Made by a program: the position numbers and the translations under genes
The notes under the pieces: model-generated
The model's database searches: none
Told to the model about the DNA's origin: nothing
What the model saw: the letters and a program-made list of their open reading frames with translations, nothing else
NCBI RefSeq assembly: GCF_002563895.1
Contig: NZ_PDJB01000001.1
Location: forward strand, 1,595,501-1,659,500
DNA length: 64,000 nt
Direction of reading: 5' to 3'
DNA from: Pseudomonas lurida
Lineage (GTDB): Bacteria; Pseudomonadota; Gammaproteobacteria; Pseudomonadales; Pseudomonadaceae
In this document: positions 18,113 to 27,429 of the stretch, in pieces
Numbering within the stretch: the first letter of the stretch is position 1
How the letters are laid out: each line of letters begins with the position of its first letter

Positions 18113-19619
18113 CGGCCACGGCACGACGCTGCAGGGCACGTTTGCGGTAGATACGCACCAGCGGGAACGCCAGCATCAGCGCGGTCAGTACCCACACGCC
18201 AAAGGTGATCGGGCTCGACCAGAGGATCTGCAGGTCACCGTTGGAGATCGACAGCGCACGGCGCAGGTTCTGCTCCATCAAGCCACCGAGGATAAAGCCC
18301 AGCAGCACCGGCGACAGCGGGAAGTCGAGCTTGCGCAGGATGTAGCCGAAGATGCCGATACCGACCATCAGGAACAGGTCGAAGGTGGTGGCGTGAACCG
18401 CGTATACGCCGATCGCCGTGATGATGGCGATCACCGGCACCAGCGCCCAGTTCGGCACAGCCAGGATGCGCGTGAAGATGCGGATCATCGGAATGTTGAG
18501 GATCACCAGCATGATGTTGGCGATGAACAACGAGGCGATCAGGCCCCAGACGATGTCCGGTTGCTGCTGGAACAGCAGCGGGCCTGGAGTGATGTTGTAC
18601 AGCGACAACGCGCCGATCATCACCGCCGTGGTACCCGAACCGGGTACGCCGAGGGTCAGCATCGGCACCAGCGCGCCGCAGGCGGACGCGCCGATGGCGG
18701 TTTCCGGCGCTGCCAGGCCGCGCATGTCGCCTTGGCCGAATTTACCGCTGGCACCGGCCAGGCGTTTTTCGGTCATGTAGGCAACGGCGGAGGCCAAGGT
18801 CGCACCGGCACCCGGCAACACGCCCATGATGAAGCCCAGCAGGCCGCAACGGATGTTAACCACGAAGACGGCAGACGCTTCCTTCAGGTTGAACATCATC
18901 CGTCCGGTGGCCTTCACGGCTTCCTGGCCACGGTGGGTTTTTTCCAGCAGCAACAGGATCTCGCTGATGGAGAACAGGCCCAGTACCAGCACTACAAACT
19001 GGATGCCGTCGGTGAGGTGGATGTTATCGCCGGTAAAACGGTACACGCCGCTGTTGGCGTCGATGCCTACTGCCGACAGGAACAAACCGATCAGCGCCGC
19101 CACGAACGTCTTCAAGGGTTTGTCACCGGCCATGCCGCCCAGGCAGACAATCGCGAACACCATCAGGACGAAATATTCTGCCGGGCCGAAGGCAATCGCC
19201 CATTTGGCCAGCAGCGGCGCAAACAGCACCATGCCGCAGGTGGCGATAAACGCGCCGATGAACGAACTCCACGCCGACAACGACAAGGCCACACCGGCCA
19301 GGCCTTTGCGGGCCATGGGGTAGCCATCGAGGGTGGTCATCACGGTGGAGGCTTCGCCCGGGATGTTCAGCAGGATCGAGCTGATACGGCCGCCGTATTC
19401 GCAGCCCAGGTACACGGCTGCCAGCAGGATCAGCGCCGATTCCGGCGGCAGGCCCAGGGCGAAGGCGATGGGGATCAACAGCGCTACGCCGTTGATTGGC
19501 CCCAGGCCTGGCAACAGGCCGACCACGGTGCCGATCAGGGTGCCGCACAGCGCGGTCACCAGGTTGTAAGGGGACAGTGCAACGCCGAAGCCCTGGCCCA
19601 AGTAGCCGAAAGTATCCAT
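18105..19619 (-). CDS. tctA: Tripartite tricarboxylate transporter, large membrane subunit TctA
   Basis: TctA is the 12-segment channel subunit of the tripartite tricarboxylate transporter, which imports citrate-type acids using the cation gradient and a periplasmic binding protein. The 504-aa protein shows the family motifs GLLPGLGPINGVALLIP near residue 45 and GILPGAGATLASAVAY about residue 320. ATG at 19619 (MDTFGYLGQG) is chosen; it follows the tctB stop by one base. The 3' end overlaps the AbrB gene. Confidence 0.95.
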   Translation of the reverse strand: MDTFGYLGQGFGVALSPYNLVTALCGTLIGTVVGLLPGLGPINGVALLIPIAFALGLPPESALILLAAVYLGCEYGGRISSILLNIPGEASTVMTTLDGYPMARKGLAGVALSLSAWSSFIGAFIATCGMVLFAPLLAKWAIAFGPAEYFVLMVFAIVCLGGMAGDKPLKTFVAALIGLFLSAVGIDANSGVYRFTGDNIHLTDGIQFVVLVLGLFSISEILLLLEKTHRGQEAVKATGRMMFNLKEASAVFVVNIRCGLLGFIMGVLPGAGATLASAVAYMTEKRLAGASGKFGQGDMRGLAAPETAIGASACGALVPMLTLGVPGSGTTAVMIGALSLYNITPGPLLFQQQPDIVWGLIASLFIANIMLVILNIPMIRIFTRILAVPNWALVPVIAIITAIGVYAVHATTFDLFLMVGIGIFGYILRKLDFPLSPVLLGFILGGLMEQNLRRALSISNGDLQILWSSPITFGVWVLTALMLAFPLVRIYRKRALQRRAVADV

Positions 19620-19620
19620 A

Positions 19621-20079
19621 TCAGTTCTCCAGAACGTCGAGCAGGCCGAGGGGCAGCGGCACATCCATGGCTTTATCGAACAGCAGGTAAAGACCGATCG
19701 CCATCAGGCTCACGATCACCACGCTGGGCAGCCAGCGGCCGCCATACAGGCGCGCCATCGGGATGCCGATCAGCATGCTGCTGAGGATGAAACCCAGGGG
19801 TTCGAAGGTGCCTGCGAACACGATCAACAGCGCGACGCAGACGCTGATCTTGATCAGGGTCTCGCGGTCCAGCGCGGGTTCCTCGACGGTGTGTTTGGTG
19901 GGCTGTGGGCGAAACAGCATGTAGATCAGTGCCAGGCTCATCAGCCCGAGCATCAACAGCGGGTAGGCACGAGGCCCCACCGGCTCGTAGGAAAATGACG
20001 CCTGATACGGCCAGGCCATCAGCGCCAGGCCGGCGCAGGCCAGCAACAGCGCGGCGGCGAAAATGCGTTGTAAGAGCAT
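19621..20079 (-). CDS. tctB: Tripartite tricarboxylate transporter, small membrane subunit TctB
   Basis: A 152-aa protein with four predicted membrane segments, the small subunit that pairs with TctA. The start is ATG at 20079, preceded by AAGGAG; the longer in-frame extension upstream runs into a REP sequence and is not coding. The end of tctB and start of tctA are read as TGATATG, one base apart, so the two should be made in fixed ratio. Confidence 0.92.
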   Translation of the reverse strand: MLLQRIFAAALLLACAGLALMAWPYQASFSYEPVGPRAYPLLMLGLMSLALIYMLFRPQPTKHTVEEPALDRETLIKISVCVALLIVFAGTFEPLGFILSSMLIGIPMARLYGGRWLPSVVIVSLMAIGLYLLFDKAMDVPLPLGLLDVLEN

Positions 20080-20176
20080 AGGAAACTCCTTGGAGACGCC
20101 TGTAGGCGCGAGATTGCTCATGAAGAACGCCAGGACGTCGCGTGTATCCAGGCAGCACGCGTCATCGTTGATGTTT

Positions 20177-20200
20177 TTCGCAAGCAAGCCCGCTCCCACA
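20177..20200 (-). repeat. Single REP element between tctC and tctB
   Basis: On the minus strand it reads TGTGGGAGCGGGCTTGCTTG followed by CGAA, the common Pseudomonas REP unit. It lies in the 130-base gap after tctC and may form a hairpin protecting the upstream message, so that the binding protein is made in excess of the membrane subunits. Confidence 0.85.
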
Positions 20201-20209
20201 GAGAGGCGA

Positions 20210-21193
20210 TTACTGGATCAGGCCGAACTCTTTGGCCAGCACTTTGTAGTCAGCCACCTGTTTCTTCACGTAGGTGTCCAGTTCCGGGCCGGTCATGGCA
20301 AACGGGAACAGCTCGCGCTGGTCACGCAGCTTGGCGAACTCGTCGGAGGCCAGCAGTTTGTCGAAGGCATCTTTCCACCAGGCATAGTCGGCGTCGCTGA
20401 CTTTCGGCCCGAGGTAGAAGCCGCGCACCACTGGCCAGACGATGTCGTAGCCTTGCTCTTTGGCGGTCGGAATATTCTTCATTTCCGGCTCGTCCAGGCG
20501 CTGCTCGGAGAACACCGCCAGCAGGCGCATATCGCCGCTCAAGATGTGCGGCATGGAGTCGGAGATGTCGGTACTGCCCACCTGGATGTGGCCGCCGAGC
20601 AAGGCGGTGGCAATTTCACCGCCGCCTTCGAGGGCTACGTAACGCAGTTCGCGTGGGTTGATCCCGGCGGCCTTGGCGATCAGGGCGGTTTGCATCCAGT
20701 CCTGGCTGCCAACGGTGCCGCCGGACCCGATCACTACGCTGCCCGGATCTTTCTTCAGGGCTTTGACGAGATCGTCGAGGCTCTTGTAGGGCGAATCGGC
20801 TTTCACGGCGATAGCCCCGTAGCTGGTGCCGACGGCTGCCAACCAACGCACGGCGCTTTCATCGAAGCGACCGAACTTGCCCTGGGCCAGGTTCAACAGC
20901 GAACCGCTGGACCAGGCCACCAGCGTGCCGGCGTCGGCAGGGCGCTGGGCGACCACGGCGTTGTAGGCCACCGCGCCTACGCCGCCAGGCATGTAGGTCA
21001 CGCGCATCGGCTTGCTCAGCAGTTTCTCGTTGACCAGCGCGCTTTGCGCCAGTTTGCAGGTCAGGTCAAAACCACCGCCAGGCGAGGCCGGGGCGATGCA
21101 TTCCGGGCGCTTGGGTTCGTCGGCGGCCAGCAGTTGGCCGGCGAACAGCATGCAGCCGGCGGCGAGGGCCAATTTACGCAGTGAAAGGGTCAT
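20210..21193 (-). CDS. tctC: Tripartite tricarboxylate transporter, periplasmic binding protein TctC
   Basis: A 327-aa Bug/TctC-family solute receptor that captures tricarboxylates in the periplasm and delivers them to TctAB. A signal peptide covers about residues 1-23 (LALAAGCMLFAGQLLAA). Family phrases include PASPGGGFDLTCKLAQ and the GSGGTVGSQDW loop that contacts carboxylates. It starts 33 bases after opdH, with GGAG before the ATG, so it is probably co-transcribed with the porin gene. Confidence 0.95.
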   Translation of the reverse strand: MTLSLRKLALAAGCMLFAGQLLAADEPKRPECIAPASPGGGFDLTCKLAQSALVNEKLLSKPMRVTYMPGGVGAVAYNAVVAQRPADAGTLVAWSSGSLLNLAQGKFGRFDESAVRWLAAVGTSYGAIAVKADSPYKSLDDLVKALKKDPGSVVIGSGGTVGSQDWMQTALIAKAAGINPRELRYVALEGGGEIATALLGGHIQVGSTDISDSMPHILSGDMRLLAVFSEQRLDEPEMKNIPTAKEQGYDIVWPVVRGFYLGPKVSDADYAWWKDAFDKLLASDEFAKLRDQRELFPFAMTGPELDTYVKKQVADYKVLAKEFGLIQ

Positions 21194-21226
21194 GGGTTTC
21201 TCCGTCTTTGTTGTTATGAGTGGCTA

Positions 21227-22519
21227 CTACCAAAGCGCGACGCTGTAGCTGACCAGCAGGCGCATTTCATCCGCATCACGGGCTGAATAGTTGGAGCGGT
21301 AGGTGGCGTTACGCAGGCGCACGGCCACGTCCTTGAACGTGCCGCTTTGCACCACGTACTTGATCTCGCTGTTGCGTTCCCACTCCGTGCCGGTCTCGCC
21401 GTTCTTGAGCTTGATGTTGTCACCTGAGAGGTAACGGCTCATGAAACTCAGGCCGGGAATCCCCAGCTTGGCGAAGTCGAAGTCGTAGCGCGCCTGCCAG
21501 GAGCGCTCTTCGGCGCCGGCGAAGTCGTTGATCTGCACGAAGTTGACCAGGTACGGGTCGCTGCCATCCACATACGGGAACGCGCTGTCGCCGGACATGT
21601 GCTGGTAACCGGCGCTGAGCTTATGGCCATTGAGCGCATAGCTGAACAGGCCGTTGAGGGAGGTATTGTCGATCTTGCCGCCACGGGCACTGCCTGTGTC
21701 ATCGCTGATGGCCAGGCGCAGGTCGGTGCCGAACGTGCCGGGGCCCATCGGGCGTGAAGCCACCAGGCCGAGGAAGTGCTGGCGGTACACGTCGTCGAGT
21801 TGGGCGAAGTGGTAGCTGCCGGTGATTTTGTCGGCGAATTTGTAGTCGACGCCGCCGAAGTTGAAGTGCTTGCCGGTGGCGCCGCTGAGGAAGCGACTGT
21901 TCTTGTTGTTGAGGGCGATGTCTTCGTAGTTGCTGTCGTCACGGTCCTTGGCTTTGTCCAGGCGTCCGCCGGTGAACACCAGGTTCTTGAACTCCTTGGA
22001 GGTGATCAGGCCGCCGTTGAAGGTCTGCGGCAGGATGCGGCCGTCGTTGGGCTTGAGGATCGGCAGTTCGGGGATCAGCGAGCCGATTTTCAGCTCGGTG
22101 GCCGAAATCTTCACTTTGCCGGTCAGGCCCAGCTTGGAGTACTCGTCGGCGGCGCGGCCATCGTCGTGGGTGGGCAGCAGGCCGGTGCCAGTGCGGTCAG
22201 GGCTGGAGTCGAGCTTGACCCCAAGCATGCCCAGTGCATCCACGCCGAAGCCAACGGTGCCGTCGGTGTAGCCCGATTGCAGGTTGAGCATGAAGCCCTG
22301 GGCCCATTCGTCGCGCTTGGATTGCTGGGCGCTGGTGCCGTCGCGGAAGTCGCGGTTGAAATACATGTTGCGGGTTTCCAGGGTCGCGCTACTGTCTTCG
22401 AAGAAGGCAGCCTGGCTAAGCGGCGAAAAGCCGGCAAGGGTAGCAGCACTGGCAAGGGCGGTCTGGGTCAGGCGAGAAAAACGAACAGGCGAGGGGGCCT
22501 GGGGCTGTGTCGACAGCAT
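21227..22519 (-). CDS. opdH: OprD-family porin OpdH, tricarboxylate uptake
   Basis: A 430-aa outer-membrane porin of the OprD/Occ family, with a signal peptide (about 1-37, cleavage after SQA), the opening FFEDSSATLETRNMYFNRDF typical of the family and a C-terminal beta strand ending YSVALW. In P. aeruginosa, OpdH takes up cis-aconitate and related tricarboxylates and sits next to tctCBA and tctDE, exactly as here. Specificity is inferred from this gene order. It is the first gene of the minus-strand operon and divergent from tctD. Confidence 0.93.
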   Translation of the reverse strand: MLSTQPQAPSPVRFSRLTQTALASAATLAGFSPLSQAAFFEDSSATLETRNMYFNRDFRDGTSAQQSKRDEWAQGFMLNLQSGYTDGTVGFGVDALGMLGVKLDSSPDRTGTGLLPTHDDGRAADEYSKLGLTGKVKISATELKIGSLIPELPILKPNDGRILPQTFNGGLITSKEFKNLVFTGGRLDKAKDRDDSNYEDIALNNKNSRFLSGATGKHFNFGGVDYKFADKITGSYHFAQLDDVYRQHFLGLVASRPMGPGTFGTDLRLAISDDTGSARGGKIDNTSLNGLFSYALNGHKLSAGYQHMSGDSAFPYVDGSDPYLVNFVQINDFAGAEERSWQARYDFDFAKLGIPGLSFMSRYLSGDNIKLKNGETGTEWERNSEIKYVVQSGTFKDVAVRLRNATYRSNYSARDADEMRLLVSYSVALW

Positions 22520-22754
22520 CGTTGTGTACTCCGTTATTGTTCTTATTTTGGCGAAAACGCTTCGAGGCGTTTTTCGGGCGCTGCGCTTCAGGCAGCTCGG
22601 TGGGCACAGACCACCTTGGCTGGATGCTAAAGGGCGAAGCTTTCACTAACCTTTCAGTTGCCTTTCAATGTTTTCGGGCTTCACAGGGCAGGCGGCGCCT
22701 GTAAACTGCCCGGCAAAGCGTGGTGCCAACCACCCCTGACTGAGGTAGAAATCC

Positions 22755-23426
22755 ATGCGTGTCTTGCTGGTTGAAGACCATCTGCAACTCGCTGAAAGTG
22801 TCGCCCAGGCGCTCAAGAGCACGGGTTTGACCGTTGACGTGCTGCACGATGGCGTGGCGGCGGACCTGGCCCTGAGCAGCGAGGAGTACGCCGCGGCGAT
22901 TCTTGATGTGGGGCTGCCACGCATGGATGGTTTCGAGGTGCTCGCGCGTCTGCGGGCCCGTGGGAAAAATCTTCCGGTGCTGATGCTGACCGCGCGCAGT
23001 GATGTCAAAGACCGCGTGCACGGCCTGAACCTGGGGGCGGACGACTACCTTGCCAAACCTTTCGAGCTCACGGAGCTGGAAGCGCGGGTCAAGGCGTTGT
23101 TGCGGCGCAGCGTGTTGGGCGGGGAACGGCAGCAGACCTGCGGCGTGTTGGTCTATGACCTCGATACCCGCCGTTTTACCGTGGGCGGCGAGCTGATGAC
23201 GCTCACCTCCCGCGAGCAAGCGGTGCTGGAAGCGCTGATCGCCCGTCCGGGCCGGGTGATGAGCAAAGAGCAGTTGGCCTCCCAGGTATTCGGCCTGGAC
23301 GAAGAAGCGAGCCCCGACGCCATCGAAATCTACGTGCACCGCCTGCGCAAGAAACTCGATGGCCAGCCCATCGCCATCGTGACCTTTCGCGGCCTCGGTT
23401 ATCTGTTGGAAGCCCGCGATGCATAA
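22755..23426 (+). CDS. tctD: Response regulator TctD, OmpR family
   Basis: A 223-aa DNA-binding regulator. The receiver domain (1-115) has the phospho-acceptor Asp51 in ILDVGLPRMDGFEVL and the conserved Lys in YLAKPFEL. A winged-helix output domain follows (about 125-220), ending in VHRLRKKLDG and FRGLGYLLE. It is expected to activate the divergent opdH-tctCBA operon when tricarboxylates are present. Its 3' end overlaps tctE by 8 bases. Confidence 0.95.
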   Translation: MRVLLVEDHLQLAESVAQALKSTGLTVDVLHDGVAADLALSSEEYAAAILDVGLPRMDGFEVLARLRARGKNLPVLMLTARSDVKDRVHGLNLGADDYLAKPFELTELEARVKALLRRSVLGGERQQTCGVLVYDLDTRRFTVGGELMTLTSREQAVLEALIARPGRVMSKEQLASQVFGLDEEASPDAIEIYVHRLRKKLDGQPIAIVTFRGLGYLLEARDA

Positions 23427-24804
23427 GCCCAGCAGCCTGCGCTGGCGTCTACTGTGGAACCTGGCGCTGTTGCTGGTGCTGCTGATGTTTGCCAGTGGCA
23501 TGAGCGCCTACTGGAATGGTCGCGAGGCGGCTGACACTGCCTACGACCGCACACTGTTGGCCTCGGCGCGCACCATCGCCGCCGGCTTGACCCAGGTGGA
23601 CGGCACCCTGAGTGCCAATGTGCCCTATGTGGCGCTGGATACCTTCGCCTATGACAGTGCCGGGCGTATTTATTACCAGGTCAATGACATCGACCAGAAG
23701 TTGATCTCCGGCTATGAAAACCTGCCCGGTCCACCGCCCGGCACGCCACGCACCGATGACTATCCCGCGTTGGCGCGCTTCTATGACGCGGTGTACCAGG
23801 GACAGCCGGTGCGCGTGGTCAGCCTGCTCAAGGCCGTCTCCGAACCGAACATGAACGGCATGGCGGAAATTCGCGTAGCCGAAACCGACGAAGCGCGCGT
23901 GAGCATGGCCCGCAGCCTTATGGCCGACACCTTGCTGCGCCTGGGCATGCTCGCCGTTGGCGCGTTGTTGCTGGTGTGGTTTGCCGTGAGTGCGGCGTTG
24001 CGGCCACTGGAGCGCTTGCGTACGGCGGTGGAGGAGCGCCAGCCTGATGACCTGCGGCCGTTGCCGTTGGTAGAGGTGCAGCACGAGTTTGGCCCGTTGG
24101 TGCGCTCCCTTAACCACTTCACCGAACGCCTGCGCGGTCAGTTCGAGCGTCAGGCGCAATTTATTGCCGATGCAGCGCATGAATTGCGTACACCTCTGGC
24201 CGCGCTCAAGGCCCGGCTGGAACTGGGCTTGCGTGCAGAGGACCCCGCCACGTGGCGCAGTACCCTCGAAACCGCGGCCCAGGGGACCGACCGCCTGACT
24301 CACCTGGCCAACCAATTGTTGTCCCTGGCACGCATCGAAAATGGTGCTCGCGCGATTGCCGAGGGGGGCGCGCAATTGCTCGACCTCAGCCAGCTGGCCC
24401 GAGAGCTGGGCATGGCGATGGCGCCGCTGGCTCATGCGCGCGGCGTGGCGCTGGCGTTGGAAGCCGACGAGCCGGTATGGCTGCGCGGGGAGCCAACCCT
24501 GTTGAACGAGCTGTTGAGCAATCTGGTGGACAACGCCCTGGCCCACACGCCACCGGGCGGCAATGTGATCCTGCGGGTGACGGCGCCGGCGGTACTGGAA
24601 GTGGAAGATGATGGCCCAGGCATCCCGCTGGATGAGCGGGACCGGGTGTTCGAGCGCTTTTACCGGCGCAGCCAGCAGGGTATGGGGTCGGGGCTGGGGC
24701 TGGCGATTGTCGGCGAAATCTGCCGGGCGCATCTGGCGCAGATCAGCCTGCACGATGGTGAGCAGGCCGGGTTGAAGGTGCGGGTGAGTTTTGTCGCCGG
24801 CTGA
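23419..24804 (+). CDS. tctE: Sensor histidine kinase TctE
   Basis: A 461-aa membrane histidine kinase partner of TctD. Membrane segments lie at about 12-31 and 170-192, enclosing a periplasmic sensor of about 140 residues. The phospho-acceptor motif is DAAHELRTPLAALKARL (His near 255), followed by the ATP-binding boxes LVDNALAHTPPGG, DDGPGIPL and GSGLGLAIV. Overlap with tctD indicates coupled translation. Its stop codon directly abuts the stop of the convergent HDOD gene. Confidence 0.95.
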   Translation: MHKPSSLRWRLLWNLALLLVLLMFASGMSAYWNGREAADTAYDRTLLASARTIAAGLTQVDGTLSANVPYVALDTFAYDSAGRIYYQVNDIDQKLISGYENLPGPPPGTPRTDDYPALARFYDAVYQGQPVRVVSLLKAVSEPNMNGMAEIRVAETDEARVSMARSLMADTLLRLGMLAVGALLLVWFAVSAALRPLERLRTAVEERQPDDLRPLPLVEVQHEFGPLVRSLNHFTERLRGQFERQAQFIADAAHELRTPLAALKARLELGLRAEDPATWRSTLETAAQGTDRLTHLANQLLSLARIENGARAIAEGGAQLLDLSQLARELGMAMAPLAHARGVALALEADEPVWLRGEPTLLNELLSNLVDNALAHTPPGGNVILRVTAPAVLEVEDDGPGIPLDERDRVFERFYRRSQQGMGSGLGLAIVGEICRAHLAQISLHDGEQAGLKVRVSFVAG

Positions 24805-25626
24805 TCAGTAGAACATCGAGCGGGCTTCATCCAGCTCGGCGCGCAAGGTGTCGCTGTAGGGGTCGATCCGCAGTTTCTTGATCGCTGGCAGCGAGGCAAC
24901 CGGGATGTTGGCGAGCGGGTGATCGGTGCCGCGATGGCAATACAACACGGCGACCTGCACCAGGTCGATGTAGTCGAGGCTGGGCGAATCGCGCTCCAGG
25001 TCCAGGTATTGGCCTGGCAGTTTCGCCAGCATTTCCGGGAAGTCCCAGCCACCGAGCAGTTTGTCGCCCAGTAACGGGTGAATGGTCTCGATGACGTAGT
25101 TGAGGCTGACCGGGTCTGACAGCAACTCGTAGTGGTCTTCAGCGTACGTCAGGATCGGCAGCACGCCGATCTGGTGTACCAGGCCGCCGAGGGCTGCCTG
25201 GTCGGGCTTGAGCTGGCTGTGGCGGCGGCAAAGGGCGTAACTCACGCCCGCGACTTCCAGGCTGCGGCGCCAGACCTCACGCATCTTTTGTTCGACCACA
25301 TCGGAGCGGGCGTGGAAGATCTGCTCCATCACCAGTCCGATCGCCAGGTTGCTGCTGTAGTTGGTGCCCAGCCGGGTGATGGCGGTGTGCAGGTCAGTGA
25401 CTTCCTGGGTTGCGCGCATCAATGGGCTGTTGACCACCTTGATCAGGCGCGCCGACAGCGCGGTGTCGCGACCGATCACTTTGCTCAAGTGGCTGATGCT
25501 GATTTCCGGGTCTTCGGCAGCCTGGCGAATCTTCAGGGCTACCTCCGGCAATGTCGGCAGAACCAGGTCATCGTTGTCGATGGCCGTCACTAAAGCCTGT
25601 TGGACTTTTTCCGCCAGCATGTTCAT
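24805..25626 (-). CDS. HDOD-domain protein
   Basis: A 273-aa protein made almost wholly of an HDOD domain, a relative of HD phosphohydrolases that lacks the catalytic metal site and usually serves in signalling. Supporting text includes LPTLPEVALKIRQAAEDPEI, ISHLSKVIGRDTALSARLIK and VVNSPLM. There is no GGDEF, EAL or receiver domain attached. Its place between tctE and ygfZ matches what I recall of PAO1. Function is unknown. Confidence 0.85.
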   Translation of the reverse strand: MNMLAEKVQQALVTAIDNDDLVLPTLPEVALKIRQAAEDPEISISHLSKVIGRDTALSARLIKVVNSPLMRATQEVTDLHTAITRLGTNYSSNLAIGLVMEQIFHARSDVVEQKMREVWRRSLEVAGVSYALCRRHSQLKPDQAALGGLVHQIGVLPILTYAEDHYELLSDPVSLNYVIETIHPLLGDKLLGGWDFPEMLAKLPGQYLDLERDSPSLDYIDLVQVAVLYCHRGTDHPLANIPVASLPAIKKLRIDPYSDTLRAELDEARSMFY

Positions 25627-25662
25627 TCATGATCTCTAGGGTGTTGCAAAAAAGTACGGCGA

Positions 25663-26604
25663 CTAACGCTGGATCTCTTGGTCACGATCAAGCGTGTAAG
25701 GCAGGTCGAGCAGTTGCAACCCCGGACCTTCCAGAGAACCTAGGTGCACATCGCCACTATCGGCAGCTTCGGCTTGCAACACGGCCAGAAGTTCAACGCC
25801 CTGGTCGGTTTTTGCAGCAATGACCACCTCGCCGATCGCGCTGTTATGGCTGGGGGCAAACAGTGCAGTACCTGGCTCGGGCATTTCAGGCGCATTGAGG
25901 CTCAAGCGGTACAGGCGACGTTTGAGCTTGCCGAGGTACTGCATGCGCGCGACGATTTCCTGGCCGGTGTAGCAGCCTTTCTTGAAGCTTACGCCGCCGA
26001 CGGCCTGCAGGTTGAGCATCTGCGGTATGAACAGCTCGCGGGTTTGTGGCATGACCTGGCCAATGCCTGCGCGGATCTGGCCCAGCAGCCATTGATTCAA
26101 TTCGGCTTGTTGCAGGTGTTCAGCCAGGTGGGTGCGCACAGTTTCGGCCTGCTCGGCAGGCACCCAGAGTTCGGCACGGCCGGGGGACACGCGAACGGCG
26201 ATCGACGCATCGGCGCGAGCGACGCTGTCGGTCTCGGCGGGCAGTTCCAGGCCAAGGCGGGACAGGGCCTGGTCGGCATTCGCCAGGCCGAAACGCACCC
26301 AGGCGGCGCTTTCGTCGGTGAGTTTGGACTTGGAAAATACCGCGTACTTCTTCAGGTCTGCCAGTTGCGGCTCCAGCAGTTCGGTGGCCATGGCGAGCAA
26401 CACGCCGTCACCTTGCAGCAGGATGCGAAAGCTCGACTGCATGCGTCCTTTTTGCGTACACCGCGCGCCGAGGCTCGCCCGGGTGTCGCTCAGGTAATTG
26501 AGGTTGCAGGTCAGTTGGCCCTGAAGGAATTTGGCAGCGTCGGCGCCGCGGACGGCAAGAACGCCTTCGTGGGACAGGGGGCAGAAAAAAGCAGAGTCAG
26601 CCAT
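25663..26604 (-). CDS. ygfZ: Folate-binding Fe-S cluster repair protein YgfZ
   Basis: A 313-aa GcvT-like protein that uses tetrahydrofolate to maintain certain Fe-S enzymes. The key signature KKGCYTGQEIVARMQYLGKL is present near residue 200, with the Cys required for function. Length is normal. It is divergent from sdhE, whose product flavinylates succinate dehydrogenase, itself an Fe-S enzyme. Confidence 0.92.
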   Translation of the reverse strand: MADSAFFCPLSHEGVLAVRGADAAKFLQGQLTCNLNYLSDTRASLGARCTQKGRMQSSFRILLQGDGVLLAMATELLEPQLADLKKYAVFSKSKLTDESAAWVRFGLANADQALSRLGLELPAETDSVARADASIAVRVSPGRAELWVPAEQAETVRTHLAEHLQQAELNQWLLGQIRAGIGQVMPQTRELFIPQMLNLQAVGGVSFKKGCYTGQEIVARMQYLGKLKRRLYRLSLNAPEMPEPGTALFAPSHNSAIGEVVIAAKTDQGVELLAVLQAEAADSGDVHLGSLEGPGLQLLDLPYTLDRDQEIQR

Positions 26605-26744
26605 GGGTCATCGCAGGTCAAAAAGTCATGGGTGCATCATAGAGGGGCGCCCGGCAAATGGATAGTTTCCGTATGGGGCGACCAAAGCCGACTGTTCCCG
26701 TGTCGTCGGGCCTGTATACTTGCCGCCTATTTGAGGAGCGCTCC

Positions 26745-26999
26745 ATGGTCGAAGAAGTAGAAATCAATCGCCTCTACTGGCACAGCCGTCGTGGCATGCT
26801 GGAGTTGGATGTGTTGCTGGTGCCTTTCACCAAGGAAGTGTACGCAACGCTCAACCAGGTGGATCGCGACCTCTACGTCAGGCTGCTGACTTGCGAGGAT
26901 CAGGACATGTTCGGCTGGTTCATGGAGCGCGCCGAATCTGAAGATCCGGAGCTGCAGCGCATGGTCCGGATGATCCTGGATCGTGTCCAGCCCAAGTAA
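26745..26999 (+). CDS. sdhE: FAD assembly factor SdhE
   Basis: An 84-aa protein of the SdhE/CptB family that promotes covalent FAD attachment to succinate dehydrogenase. The signature [14 protein letters not shown] holds the RGxxE motif that is essential in this family. ATG at 26745 is chosen because GAGGAG lies about 7 bases upstream; the longer frame runs into ygfZ's leader. It overlaps the next gene by 17 bases. Confidence 0.93.
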   Translation: MVEEVEINRLYWHSRRGMLELDVLLVPFTKEVYATLNQVDRDLYVRLLTCEDQDMFGWFMERAESEDPELQRMVRMILDRVQPK

Positions 27000-27429
27000 T
27001 GTCTTCGAATGCCGTTGGCAGGCCTCACGGCTGTTGCTGGCGGCGTATCTCCTTGCCCAGCTGTTTGCGCTGGGTGCGCTTGTACTGATCGATGTGCCTT
27101 ATTCAAGCCTTGGCCTGCTGCTGTGCCTGGCGCACGCTGCTTGGGTCGTGCCGCGCTCCATCCTGTTGACTCACCGTTCGTCGATTCGTGGCCTGCGTCG
27201 CGACGCGGACGGCTGGCAGCTATTCAGTGCCGAGCGCGGCTGGCACAGCGTGCAACTGCGCCCCGACAGCCTCGCCCTGCCGTTGATCGTCGTGCTGCGT
27301 TACCGAGTAAAAGGTGAGTGGGCGGTGCGCACAATCTGTGTGCCCATCGATGCGCAGGTCGCCGATGTACATCGGCGCCTGCGTGTGCGCCTCAAGTTCA
27401 GCCGCCGTAGGTGGTTGGCACCAGAATAG
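26983..27429 (+). CDS. ygfX: YgfX/CptA-like membrane protein
   Basis: A 148-aa protein with two membrane segments (about 16-35 and 40-58) and a basic C-terminal domain, as in YgfX (CptA), the usual partner encoded next to sdhE. In E. coli it was described as a toxin of a CptAB pair, a role later questioned. The start is GTG at 26983, inside the end of sdhE, and no closer alternative exists. Its last 32 bases overlap the convergent nadB 3' end. Confidence 0.8.
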   Translation: MSSPSNVFECRWQASRLLLAAYLLAQLFALGALVLIDVPYSSLGLLLCLAHAAWVVPRSILLTHRSSIRGLRRDADGWQLFSAERGWHSVQLRPDSLALPLIVVLRYRVKGEWAVRTICVPIDAQVADVHRRLRVRLKFSRRRWLAPE

